This document shows, piece after piece, positions 38,254 to 46,448 of a DNA stretch of 64,000 bases. Under the pieces are notes generated by a model that was not told the origin of the DNA, did no database searches, and saw only the letters and a list, made by a program, of their open reading frames with translations. The DNA is taken from positions 2,108,001-2,172,000 of the forward strand of contig NZ_UGHR01000001.1 in assembly GCF_900451195.1 (NCBI RefSeq), given 5' to 3'. This DNA is from Iodobacter fluviatilis. Lineage in GTDB: Bacteria; Pseudomonadota; Gammaproteobacteria; Burkholderiales; Chitinibacteraceae. Every line of letters begins with the position of its first letter. The first letter of the stretch is position 1. The position numbers and the translations under genes were made by a program.

Positions 38254-38733
38254 ATGCGACATTTTCCTGAAACCCCTGCAACCCTGTTTTTAAAGCAACA
38301 TGCGGCTGTTTTTGCCAGCCATCTTTATGCTTATGAAGAGCATGGGGGCACGAAGGTTTCTGCGCGTGAGCTGGATGTTGCAGAAAACTGTGTAGTAAAA
38401 ACTTTGATTATGGAAGACGAAGCAGGAAAACCTTTGATTGTGCTTATGCATGGCGATTGCAAAGTGTCGACCAAAGAATTGGCGCGTCAGGTTGGCTGCA
38501 AAAAAATTGAGCCGTGCAAGCCTGAGGTGGCCAATAGGCATACCGGCTTTCTGGTGGGGGGGACGAGCCCCTTTGGAACTAAGAAAAAAATGCCAATTTA
38601 TATTGAGAAAACAATTCTTGATTTGCCTCTGATTTATATCAATGGCGGGCGTCGGGGCTATTTGGTCTCGCTGTGTCCTGCAGAATTAATGCGAATACTT
38701 AAAGCGCACATTGTTGAAGCTGCACTCCGTTGA
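38254..38733 (+). CDS. ybaK: Cys-tRNA(Pro)/Cys-tRNA(Cys) deacylase, YbaK/EbsC type
   Basis: A trans-editing enzyme of 159 residues that removes cysteine from tRNA-Pro. It shows the YbaK/ProRS-INS fold: KTLIMEDEAGKPLIVLMHGD, the catalytic Lys in STKELARQVGCKKIEPCKPEVANRHTGFLVGGTSPFGTKKKMPIYI, and NGGRRGYLVSLCPAELM. ATG 38254 follows a GGAG ribosome-binding site; upstream in-frame codons to 38212 lack one. It is transcribed alone, divergent from selO. Confidence 0.9.
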   Translation: MRHFPETPATLFLKQHAAVFASHLYAYEEHGGTKVSARELDVAENCVVKTLIMEDEAGKPLIVLMHGDCKVSTKELARQVGCKKIEPCKPEVANRHTGFLVGGTSPFGTKKKMPIYIEKTILDLPLIYINGGRRGYLVSLCPAELMRILKAHIVEAALR

Positions 38734-39062
38734 GTTAAAGCCAGTCTTTGGGTTTATTCAGGAGGGGAGATTGTTTCTTTCTCCCCTTGGCTACAAGTTG
38801 CCTGCGTGAGGTGAAATCAATGCCTCTGCAGGGTTAAAAAGTACCGGCCCTTGCTAGGTATTGCGGTTTGTGCCTGATCTGGCCTCGCTTGGGTGGAATA
38901 GCATGGATGGATTTCTTTCTATTGCTTATTGAGGAGTAGGGCTTATTTCCTCGTATATTAGAGAGTAATGTCAACCTGTCTTTGTGTGGAGTGACCGGTA
39001 TTAATTTTGAAGCGCGATCAATGTTTAAATGTTGCCGTGTTAACTATTAAATGTGCCGCGTC
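38734..39062 (+). other. Gene-free interval between ybaK and the ankyrin gene
   Basis: About 330 bases with no credible gene. It contains one possible weak terminator, GGGGAGA (38764-38770) pairing with TCTCCCC (38780-38786), but without a T-run. No clear promoter or ribosome-binding site was identified for the downstream gene. Confidence 0.4.
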
Positions 39063-40040
39063 ATGAATGTTCAGTTCCTCATTGACCAACTCAGAAAAAA
39101 TATAAGTCCGGAGCACTTTCCCATTCAGCTGGAGGCGCGTTATCCACGCGTTTTGGCGCAAATAATGAATAGCTGGGAGCTGGATCAGCTCGATGCTTGT
39201 TTTAATGATTTACTGCTCCAGGGGCAGCAAAAGCAGGATGAATTCCCCGGGGAAATCGTTCTGGAGATTTTTCGTCTGCAAGTTGCACTCGATGCCGTTC
39301 CTCAGAAAACGCTGGAGTTATGGGGCGATATCCCGGAAGCCAAGGTTAATCCAGAGGTCAAGGCTTATCCTCTGTCTAAGGCCGCTCTGCAAGCTCAAAT
39401 ACGCAGGGATGCCCAGGCTATTCTGGCTCAATATGGATTTAGTGTAAGTTCCGAAGGGTTGCATCAGGCGATTGAGCAACGCCACTATAACTTGCTGCCG
39501 CAATTTGTCCGTGCGGGAATGCCGGTAGAGCTGGCAGACGATGCGGGCTGGACGCCCGTTATGCACGCCTGTTTTGCCGGAAGACTTGATATCGTCGTTG
39601 AGCTGATTGCGCTCAATGCCAATCTCTTGGTTACAGATTGCTATGGATATACTTTGCTGCATTGGGCTGCGCTAAATGGCAATGCCGATCTTGTTGCGCT
39701 CTTAATGAATTATGATTTAAATCCGCAGCAAACGAGCAGTAAAGGAATTACGCCGCTGATGCAGGCGGCCGCTGGCGATCATGTTGCGGTAATGAAACTC
39801 CTCGTTGCAAAGTGCGGCATGCTGGCTGTTCACGCTCAGTGTAAGGAGGGCTGGACCGCGCTGCATAAGGCGGCGGTGAACAAAAAAGTGAGTGCTGCGC
39901 TCTGGCTTGCTGAGCACGGCGCCGACCCCTATTTACGCAATCAGCGTGGCGAATCCGCTTGTTCATTGGCGCTTGAACTCAATCAGCATCGTTTGTACGA
40001 TTTACTGAGCGAATGGGCCGATCGTCATGCTGCAAAGTAA
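39063..40040 (+). CDS. Ankyrin-repeat protein
   Basis: A soluble protein of about 325 residues without a signal peptide. The N-terminal half is helical and unrecognised; the C-terminal half has at least four ankyrin repeats: AGWTPVMHACFAGRLDIVVELI, YGYTLLHWAALNGNADLVALLM, KGITPLMQAAAGDHVAVMKLLV and EGWTALHKAAVNKKVSAALWLA, ending RNQRGESACSLALELNQ. Ankyrin domains mediate protein contacts; the partner is unknown. ATG 39051 is also in frame (adding MCRV); neither start has a clear ribosome-binding site. It is isolated, with codon use like its neighbours. Confidence 0.82.
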   Translation: MNVQFLIDQLRKNISPEHFPIQLEARYPRVLAQIMNSWELDQLDACFNDLLLQGQQKQDEFPGEIVLEIFRLQVALDAVPQKTLELWGDIPEAKVNPEVKAYPLSKAALQAQIRRDAQAILAQYGFSVSSEGLHQAIEQRHYNLLPQFVRAGMPVELADDAGWTPVMHACFAGRLDIVVELIALNANLLVTDCYGYTLLHWAALNGNADLVALLMNYDLNPQQTSSKGITPLMQAAAGDHVAVMKLLVAKCGMLAVHAQCKEGWTALHKAAVNKKVSAALWLAEHGADPYLRNQRGESACSLALELNQHRLYDLLSEWADRHAAK

Positions 40041-40253
40041 ATGGCTACCCTGCAAATCAAAACGCAGCAAATGTGTTGTGGCGTTTTTTGCAAATGTATC
40101 TATTTAAATTCTTGCAACGCATCAAGTCATCCGTATCCGATTGAATTTAGCCGTTATTAAAAGGGGGGGGGCTCTGGCTCTTTGATTGGAATGGGCCATT
40201 TTTGAAAGAAATTCGCCCTTGCTGTAGTGTGTAAGCAAGCGCCGTTAATGACG
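40041..40253 (+). repeat. Short interval with a nine-base G tract
   Basis: The interval between the ankyrin gene and the minus-strand chemoreceptor holds a run of nine G bases at 40163-40171 preceded by four A bases. It lies outside any supported gene. Homopolymers of this length are prone to slippage, but no gene is positioned for phase variation by it. Confidence 0.45.
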
Positions 40254-40280
40254 AAAAAAGAGACCGCTTATGCAGTCTCC
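40254..40280 (-). terminator. Terminator of the chemoreceptor gene
   Basis: On the minus strand a GGAGAC/GTCTC-type stem (GAGAC-TGCATAAGCG-GTCTC) is followed by six T bases. It lies 42 bases beyond the stop of the chemoreceptor gene. Confidence 0.7.
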
Positions 40281-40321
40281 TTTTATGCGCGTGAATCTTT
40301 AGATTAATTCCAAGTAAAAGC

Positions 40322-41929
40322 TTACAGATTGAACCGGGCAACCACCGTATTTAACATGAGCGCTTGTTTATCGAGCTCCATTGCGGTATCTGTGTTGGCT
40401 TGTACCGCAAGATTGTTTTCTTCGCTTGCCTGGGCAATACGCTCGATATTCTGGCTGATCAGGTTACAGACTTGGCGCTGTTCGCGCAGTGAATCCACAA
40501 TGGCATGAATAGCGGTGTGGACTGATTGGGCCGCATCATGGCTGTTTTGCACTGATTGGGCGGCCTCGCCTGCGTGCTGCACCCCAATCTGCACTTCGCC
40601 CAGAGCCTGATTCATGATGGTTGCGGCTTCGGTGGTGCCTGTCTGAATGGCATTAATGGTTTCGTTAATTTCCAGCGTGGATTGGGTAGTGCGTTCGGCT
40701 AGTTTTCTGACTTCGTCCGCAACAACCGCAAAGCCCCTGCCCATATCTCCTGCGCGTGCGGCTTCGATGGCCGCATTCAGCGCCAGCAAATTAGTCTGAT
40801 CTGCAATATCGCGGATCACCCGCGCAATCTGGCCTACTGCGTTGGAGCGGTCTTGCAACTGCAGAATACGCTCTGTTGCCGAGCCTATGGTGTCGCTCAT
40901 TTGTGATAGTGCGGTTTGCGTAGCCCGAATTACTTCGCTGCTGGTGTGGGTGGCTGCCAGTGCAATATTGGTTGAAGTGCTCACATCTTCTGAGTTGTCA
41001 GTAATGATGGAGACGCTGACCGTCATTTCTTCTACCGAGGAGGCCAGAGAGGCTGAGGCCTGATTTTGTAAATCAATGGCCGCAGATGTTTGTGTGCTGC
41101 CTAGGCTTAGCTCATTCGATGCACTGCCGATGGCTCTCGAGCTTTTGGCGATTTCCTGGACGGCGCTACGCAGACTGCTCTGCATATTTCCAAGGCTGTC
41201 GAGTAATGCGCCCAGCTCGTCTTTGCCTGAACTGGGCTTGTCTTTGCTTAAATCGCCTGAGGCAATGATGCTGGCAAAGAGCGTGGTGCTGCGGACGGCG
41301 TGGCTGATATCACGGATGAGCCATGCTGATATCACAACCAAGATGAGAGTGATTGCGGCAAGCAGCATGATGTTATACATGCGAGTGGAGAGATAGGCCT
41401 GCTCAGAGGCCTCGTGATCTTGTTTGGCCACATCAAGCTGCAAGGTGATGAGCTCTGATATTTTGTCGGATACCGGCTCTATTGCTGGATACATATCATG
41501 AACAACCAATTGATCTAATGCGGCCGTGTCTTTGTTTTGCATGGCCTGTTTAAGTTTGGTGCTGATTTGATTGGCCCGTTTCATCAGCTGCTCATTTTCA
41601 TGAGCGAGGCTACTTTCTTTGCCGTCCATTTTGCTGGCCATATAATTGCCCCAATCACGGCTGATGCCTGCTTCTGCCGTATTGATCAGGCTAATGCCCT
41701 GTTCTGCCGCCAAGCTACCATTTCGTACTTTATGGCTTGTATCCACAATATTCACCGCGTAGAGGTCTGCTACGCTTTTAAGATCGCGTAATGGCACAAC
41801 GCGGTCTTGGTAAATACTATTCATGGTTTGGTTTGCTTGGTGAATACCATTGAGCCCAATTAGGCTAGTAATCACTATGGCAATGATTCCCAATGCACTC
41901 ATGAGGATTAAACGTAAGCGTAATGACAT
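40322..41929 (-). CDS. Methyl-accepting chemotaxis protein
   Basis: A transmembrane chemoreceptor of 535 residues. The first membrane segment is [22 protein letters not shown] periplasmic four-helix-bundle region (4HB_MCP-like) spans about residues 30-185, and the second membrane segment is [23 protein letters not shown] domain and a long signalling coiled coil follow, with the invariant hairpin tip [20 protein letters not shown] and [18 protein letters not shown]. There is no C-terminal NWETF-type CheR tether. Start ATG with GGGGGA upstream. The ligand cannot be inferred. The signalling region closely resembles that of the second receptor at 58633-60264. Confidence 0.93.
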   Translation of the reverse strand: MSLRLRLILMSALGIIAIVITSLIGLNGIHQANQTMNSIYQDRVVPLRDLKSVADLYAVNIVDTSHKVRNGSLAAEQGISLINTAEAGISRDWGNYMASKMDGKESSLAHENEQLMKRANQISTKLKQAMQNKDTAALDQLVVHDMYPAIEPVSDKISELITLQLDVAKQDHEASEQAYLSTRMYNIMLLAAITLILVVISAWLIRDISHAVRSTTLFASIIASGDLSKDKPSSGKDELGALLDSLGNMQSSLRSAVQEIAKSSRAIGSASNELSLGSTQTSAAIDLQNQASASLASSVEEMTVSVSIITDNSEDVSTSTNIALAATHTSSEVIRATQTALSQMSDTIGSATERILQLQDRSNAVGQIARVIRDIADQTNLLALNAAIEAARAGDMGRGFAVVADEVRKLAERTTQSTLEINETINAIQTGTTEAATIMNQALGEVQIGVQHAGEAAQSVQNSHDAAQSVHTAIHAIVDSLREQRQVCNLISQNIERIAQASEENNLAVQANTDTAMELDKQALMLNTVVARFNL

Positions 41930-42410
41930 GGCTGTCCCCCAGTTGTTCTCTAAACATTATGTGGGGTATTTTTAAATAGATTAGTATTTTTTTCTATTTT
42001 TTTTGTATGGAATAAAAGATGCATGTTTTTGTGTTGTATTTTTAATAAATTATTGTTCTTTTTTGCGGGGCAGGGGGGCTTTTGCTTTTTCAGAAAGTTT
42101 TTCGGTAAGGATATATTTTGTTGGTTTTCTGTGGTCAAGTCTGGACCTGTGTTTTTTGATCTGAAGTGATCGGTTTCTATTTGCTATTGTGTGTTTTGTT
42201 GCTTGATTTGCTGCGGATGTATTTTTTTGTTGCACGCCATCATTATTCTTAAAACTGAGTGTTTGTGAATAACGAGTGATTTTCCCTATGTTTTTTTACA
42301 AGTAAAATGACTGTTTTATTTAATTGTAAGTGTTTTATTAAGAGAAGATTGCCCGTTTGCGTGGCAATCCTCTGTGTGATGGGTAAAAAACATGCCGTTC
42401 AGCCCTAGTG
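41930..42410 (-). other. AT-rich gene-free interval upstream of the chemoreceptor
   Basis: About 480 bases, T-rich on the plus strand, without a supported gene. At 42341-42372 an imperfect hairpin (GATTGCC pairing with GGCAATC) could end transcription coming from the ATPase gene. Regulatory sites for the chemoreceptor are presumably in this region, but I cannot point to a clear promoter. Confidence 0.4.
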
Positions 42411-42573
42411 CCGTTCACTTAAGGTATTGGTTTTGCTTCCCCCTTTGTAAAAGGGGGATTGAGGGGGATTTGCCTTTGGTTATTTGCTTATTAAAGCTCA
42501 GTGTCTACTGCAAATCCCCCCTGGCCCCCCTTTTTCAAAGGGGGGAATTAAGCAAAATCGCTTAAGTAAACGG
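42411..42573. mobile_element. MITE-like inverted repeat element, 163 bases
   Basis: The ends CCGTTCACTTAAG (42411-42423) and CTTAAGTAAACGG (42561-42573) are inverted repeats with 12 of 13 matching. Inside them two long arms, 42431-42473 and about 42511-42557, are also complementary: both are variants of TTTTGC-TTCCCCCTTT, then a G5 run, then GGGGGATTTGC. The central spacer is about 37 bases. Each arm also folds on itself (C5-TTTGTAAAA-G5). There is no coding capacity. This is typical of miniature inverted-repeat elements dispersed in bacterial genomes. No target duplication is obvious. It ends 24 bases from the stop of the ATPase gene. Confidence 0.65.
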
Positions 42574-42596
42574 TTTTACCGTTCAGCACGCTGTTT

Positions 42597-43724
42597 TTAT
42601 GTAAAAGGGTGCTCGGTTTGTATCCATTCTTCGAAATGATCATCTTCAAAACGGTATATGCCACGGTCTTCCCTGGATAAATGCTGCTTTTCAAATAAGC
42701 GGGCCAGCGCATTATTGACTGTGTGGTTAGCAAGCTCGCCAAGCCCTAAGTGTTCGCCTAGTTTTTGCCGTGTGCTTTTACTGCTTAATCCGGTTAGTCT
42801 TGCTGCAATGTATTGCAGAATGATTTGATCTACAGGAAGTAATTCATTCCAGAGGCTGTCAAAACCCTGATCGGTATATGTTTTCGCCAGCGCTCTTTCT
42901 ATAGCCGCTTCGCAGCCATAAAAGGGGCGAATTAAATATTCCTCTAAAAAGCGCCGGAATAATTCGGGGGTTTGTTTGAGTCTATTAAATGCAGATATGC
43001 CGTCCTCAATGCTCAGGTGGTAGTTACTGTCTAGGATATGATTACTTACATTGATCATATATTGGACGAATAAATTATCCAGCAGGGGGAAGGGTTCTAC
43101 TGGCGCCCAGTTGTAAAAGGGCTGATTGGACTTGGCAAACATATCGCGCAAAGTATGCTCGCTGCTGCCTGTAAATATCACGTGAATTCTCTGCTTACGA
43201 ATATCCAGCCCGGCGCGCAGCGCAGCGGCTAAATCGTTATTGCTGGCGCTGGCTAAAATTTGCGCTTCGTCGATAAGCAGCAAAATGGTGTCATTGGTTT
43301 GGTCTATTTTTTGCCACATCTTACTGATCAGGCTGGACGTGGCCGCGTCGCTTTCAAAGCGGGTTTCCAAGCTGCCTTCGGCCAGCGGGCTTTTGGCGCT
43401 GAGCTTGATGGAGCCCATTTTTTTGCTGCTCATTTTTTTTAGGCGGTCAAGTAAGCCATCGCTGTTTTGCAGGCTGTGAATTACGGCCGTTGCAACACCC
43501 TCGCTGGTGTTGTCCCGGCACTCCCATAAATTAATATAAATTACCCGGTAGCCTTGCCTGCTGGCGAGCGGGGCAAGGTCTTGCAGTAAAAATTCAGTTT
43601 TTCCCATGCGCCGCCGTGCAAACAGGGCCCTGCTGTTGCTGAGCTTTAATGCAAAGCTTTTAAGATAGTAGTCCGCTAGCTCCGTGCGCTGAAAGTGCCA
43701 GTCAGGCGCGCTCTTTTCGCTCAT
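42597..43724 (-). CDS. Orphan AAA-type ATPase with C-terminal winged helix
   Basis: A 375-residue P-loop protein of the archaeal-ATPase/STAND-like group. Walker A is RRRMGKTEF (residues 37-45), Walker B TILLLIDEAQ (146-155), sensor-1 region HVIFTGSSEHTLRDMF (181-196). The C-terminal part resembles a winged helix (LSSKSTRQKLGEHLGLG, then VNNALARLFEKQHLSREDRGIYRFED). No nuclease, protease or toxin domain is attached. Such ATPases are often found in variable regions; a function cannot be assigned. ATG 43724 is chosen; TTG 43733 is in frame; no good ribosome-binding site. It is flanked by a MITE-like repeat downstream. Confidence 0.75.
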   Translation of the reverse strand: MSEKSAPDWHFQRTELADYYLKSFALKLSNSRALFARRRMGKTEFLLQDLAPLASRQGYRVIYINLWECRDNTSEGVATAVIHSLQNSDGLLDRLKKMSSKKMGSIKLSAKSPLAEGSLETRFESDAATSSLISKMWQKIDQTNDTILLLIDEAQILASASNNDLAAALRAGLDIRKQRIHVIFTGSSEHTLRDMFAKSNQPFYNWAPVEPFPLLDNLFVQYMINVSNHILDSNYHLSIEDGISAFNRLKQTPELFRRFLEEYLIRPFYGCEAAIERALAKTYTDQGFDSLWNELLPVDQIILQYIAARLTGLSSKSTRQKLGEHLGLGELANHTVNNALARLFEKQHLSREDRGIYRFEDDHFEEWIQTEHPFT

Positions 43725-43828
43725 GTTTATCAATATCTATAGTAATTAAACATGTCTTAATTATATAGATATAGGTAAATGAGTCCATCTATGGCTTGAA
43801 GTGTCTTGATATTGTGGTTTTTTACGTC

Positions 43829-45475
43829 TTATTCGGCGGTTTCATTGCTGGGCTTGCTGGAAGGGCTGAGTAATTCATCCAGATCATTGCGCAGGCTGAG
43901 ATAAACGCTTTCATCAACATGCCCGCGCAGCCTGCTGATAAGTTCGTTGGCGGTTTTCAGAAGAGATGGCCGCATTTCGGCTGGGGCGTCAGCTTTAAGG
44001 TATTTAACACTGGCGTGGGCTGCAGACAGGGTGAGGCGCGAGTTGCGAGTGTTTTGTGCTTCCGGGACAAGCAAGGCAACCGCTTCATTAAAGCGCGATT
44101 TCAGCATGAGTTGCACGCCGGTATTATTAACATCGGTGATTTCTTGTCCTGTGGTTTGAATGAATTGCTTCCACGCTGGTCTTTGGTTGGCTGTGCTTTC
44201 TAGTATGCCGGACATATTTTTGGTCGTCACAAAGCGTTTGGAGAGGATAGACAGCCAGCGGTAGGGTGGAGCACTGCAGTTGGCGGTTTCTGTTTCGTTG
44301 CTTGGGGGGCAAATTAAATGCGCGGTCATGATGAAGCTGATGGCCAGCTCCATGCTGAAGTCGTCATCCACCATGGCGGTTTCTATTTTGCTGAGGTCTT
44401 CTGTTTTGCCGCTAAAAATAGCCGAGGCGAGCTGTGCGGAAATTCTATTCTGGTGGGAGTCGTCTTTACGGACTCTTTCCTGAACCATGCGCAGGTATTT
44501 TTCGGCATCAGCGAGTGAATCTTCAATTTTTGCTGCAATCGCTAGCTGCAAAATGGTGTTGGCAGAAAGGGCCGTGGAGTTGCCCCCACAGTTTACTGCT
44601 CTGCTTAACAGCGTTTTGGCCTTGGCGCTGTCTCCCAGCATATTGGCTAAATTGCCTGCTTTTTGCAGGCGATTAATATTGTTGGGTGTAATTGCAAGGC
44701 ATTTATCAAAGACCACCATGGCTTCGTCAAGGCGGCCCTCATTCATATACATATTGGCCAACTCTTCGTAAGCGTCAACATATTGGCTGTGCTGCACGAT
44801 AGAGGCTTGCAGTAGCTGATCGGCTTTGGTTTTGTTGCCCTGCTTATTGTAAACCTTGGCCAGCCCCAGTTTTGCCCATGGAACAAGGCGACTCGCTAGA
44901 ATTTCTTCAAATAAAATACGCGCTTCTTCCAGCTGGTTTGTTTCCAGTAAAAGGGTAGACAACAGGCGCAGAAGATCTGATTTATAAGGGACTTCGGGTT
45001 TGGCCAGAAGACCACGGGCAGCGTCAATGGCGCCCTGCATATTGTCTTCAGCAATGCAGTCATAAATAACCTGCAGGGCTTTCTTTTTTTTCCATGCAAT
45101 ATTCAGCCTGTCTATCAGCTGAGAGCCGGAAAAAGGCTTAATCAGGTAGTCGTCAGGGCCAACTTCGGCAACGGCCACCACTTTTTCATAAGAGGCTTCT
45201 GCGGTGATCATAAACCACACCGTGCTGAGCGGCAGCTCGCCATTTCTGCGAATTTCTTCAAGCAGCTCCTGGCCGTTCATTCCTTCGCCAAAATCGTAGT
45301 CACACAAAATAACGTCGTATTCTGCATTACGCAGCCGACGGCGGGTTTCCCCTACACTGCTCGAGGTGTCTACGCGGGTGATACCCACTTGCGCAAGTGT
45401 CATGCGTAAAGACTGACGAACAGTTGGCGCGTCATCGGCGATAAGTGCGCGTGCGTTGCTAATTAAGTCGGTCAT
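43829..45475 (-). CDS. Response regulator with TPR repeats
   Basis: A 548-residue cytoplasmic protein. The N-terminal CheY-like receiver (ARALIADDAPTVRQSLRMTL) has phospho-acceptor Asp59 in VILCDYDFG, a Thr in MITAEAS and a Lys in YLIKPFSGSQLIDRL. From about residue 140 onward the rest is tetratricopeptide-like, for example YVDAYEELANMYMNEGRLDEAMVVFDKCLAITPNN. No DNA-binding or enzymatic output domain is visible, so output is probably through protein binding. Relatives occur near chemotaxis and c-di-GMP genes; no cognate kinase is adjacent here. Confidence 0.88.
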   Translation of the reverse strand: MTDLISNARALIADDAPTVRQSLRMTLAQVGITRVDTSSSVGETRRRLRNAEYDVILCDYDFGEGMNGQELLEEIRRNGELPLSTVWFMITAEASYEKVVAVAEVGPDDYLIKPFSGSQLIDRLNIAWKKKKALQVIYDCIAEDNMQGAIDAARGLLAKPEVPYKSDLLRLLSTLLLETNQLEEARILFEEILASRLVPWAKLGLAKVYNKQGNKTKADQLLQASIVQHSQYVDAYEELANMYMNEGRLDEAMVVFDKCLAITPNNINRLQKAGNLANMLGDSAKAKTLLSRAVNCGGNSTALSANTILQLAIAAKIEDSLADAEKYLRMVQERVRKDDSHQNRISAQLASAIFSGKTEDLSKIETAMVDDDFSMELAISFIMTAHLICPPSNETETANCSAPPYRWLSILSKRFVTTKNMSGILESTANQRPAWKQFIQTTGQEITDVNNTGVQLMLKSRFNEAVALLVPEAQNTRNSRLTLSAAHASVKYLKADAPAEMRPSLLKTANELISRLRGHVDESVYLSLRNDLDELLSPSSKPSNETAE

Positions 45476-45622
45476 CGTAGTTTGGCAAGAGGAAATTGAC
45501 GTGTATATTAACCATTACCTGATTATGGGGAAAGCGTGGGCGTAATGGATGTAAAGAAGGGTTTTTGAGCGCCAGCTGGTTGCCGGGCATGGCGGATAGG
45601 ACTGAGAAGGATGAATAGGCGT

Positions 45623-45646
45623 AAAAAAACCCAGCTTGGCTGGGTT
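45623..45646 (-). terminator. Terminator of the tRNA-Leu operon
   Basis: On the minus strand AACCCAGC-CAA-GCTGGGTT, a perfect eight-base stem with a three-base loop, runs into seven T bases (45623-45629). It lies about 100 bases beyond the last tRNA gene. Confidence 0.85.
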
Positions 45647-45744
45647 GTTTTGCTACCGGCGGTTTATTAGCTTGCCAGTAAAATGCCTGAATATTTTGCC
45701 ATAATGCCTGAGCTTATTAAAGCTAGGCAATGGTCTAATCTTAC

Positions 45745-45829
45745 TGGTGCCCAGAAGAGGACTCGAACCTCCACACCCGAAGGCACATGGACCTGAACCA
45801 TGCGCGTCTACCAATTCCGCCATCTGGGC
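45745..45829 (-). tRNA. tRNA-Leu(CAG), copy 1
   Basis: 85 bases including an encoded CCA. The acceptor stem GCCCAGA pairs with TCTGGGC. The D arm has GGTAGACGCG; the anticodon stem-loop CATGG-TTCAGGT-CCATG gives anticodon CAG. A long variable arm (TGCCTTCGGGTG) and a T arm with GGTTCGAGTCC follow, the class II structure of tRNA-Leu. It is the promoter-distal copy of the minus-strand array. Confidence 0.97.
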
Positions 45830-45899
45830 AATGCTTAAAGCAAAGCTTGCTATTTAATACGGAGTCACTGATAAAGCTGACTCATTTACTACATATTAC

Positions 45900-45984
45900 T
45901 GGTGCCCAGAAGAGGACTCGAACCTCCACACCCGAAGGCACATGGACCTGAACCATGCGCGTCTACCAATTCCGCCATCTGGGC
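45900..45984 (-). tRNA. tRNA-Leu(CAG), copy 2
   Basis: Identical in sequence to copy 1 (85 bases, anticodon CAG, encoded CCA, acceptor GCCCAGA/TCTGGGC). The 70-base spacers on either side differ from each other at only three positions, indicating recent tandem duplication with a 155-base period. Confidence 0.97.
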
Positions 45985-46054
45985 AATACTTAAAGCAAAG
46001 CTTACTATTTAATACGGAGTCACTGATAAAGTTGACTCATTTACTACATATTAC

Positions 46055-46139
46055 TGGTGCCCAGAAGAGGACTCGAACCTCCACACCCGAAGGCACATGG
46101 ACCTGAACCATGCGCGTCTACCAATTCCGCCATCTGGGC
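46055..46139 (-). tRNA. tRNA-Leu(CAG), copy 3
   Basis: Identical to copies 1 and 2 across all 85 bases. The spacer on its downstream (lower-coordinate) side belongs to the duplicated unit; the spacer toward copy 4 (46140-46228) is unrelated. Confidence 0.97.
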
Positions 46140-46228
46140 AATACTTACTTCTTTTTCAAAAGTGACTGCTGCTTAGTCAATGCGGATTAAACCGTTTTTG
46201 ATAAGACACATTTAATACAATTAGAACG

Positions 46229-46313
46229 TGGTGCCCAGGAGAGGACTCGAACCTCCACACCCGAAGGCACATGGACCTGAACCATGCGCGTCTACCAATT
46301 CCGCCACCTGGGC
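46229..46313 (-). tRNA. tRNA-Leu(CAG), copy 4
   Basis: Promoter-proximal copy, 85 bases with CCA. It differs from the other three only at acceptor pair 7:66: GCCCAGG pairs with CCTGGGC, so an A-T pair is replaced by a compensated G-C pair. Anticodon CAG. Confidence 0.97.
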
Positions 46314-46360
46314 GCTCTAAAAGCGTTAGAATGTTGCTGCGCCTCACTTAAGAGGAGGCG

Positions 46361-46389
46361 ATTATTGTTAAAAGCGGACTCCATGTCAA
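46361..46389 (-). promoter_or_regulatory. Sigma-70 promoter of the tRNA-Leu array
   Basis: Minus strand: TTGACA (46384-46389, perfect -35), a 17-base spacer, then AATAAT (46361-46366, five of six -10 bases). A GC-rich discriminator (CGCCTCC) follows at once, as in stringently controlled stable-RNA promoters. A hairpin-forming CGCCTC/GAGGCG lies in the leader before tRNA copy 4. Confidence 0.8.
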
Positions 46390-46448
46390 GAAATATACCG
46401 AAGAAATCTTTAAGAATTTCCACTATCCCCAAACAGGAGGCCCCGACG

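Noticed and set aside
42548-42742. Minus-strand 64-codon frame across the MITE edge and the ATPase 3' end
   Set aside because: It overlaps the ATPase gene in another frame and runs into the repeat element; no independent support.
45745-46313. Regularly spaced repeats resembling a CRISPR array
   Set aside because: The repeats are complete tRNA-Leu genes with CCA ends; spacers are near-identical rather than unique, and no cas genes are present.
46284-46448. Upstream extension of the rnr reading frame into tRNA copy 4
   Set aside because: The frame is open, but it would start inside a tRNA gene; AGGAGG at 46435-46440 and the family N-terminus support ATG 46449.
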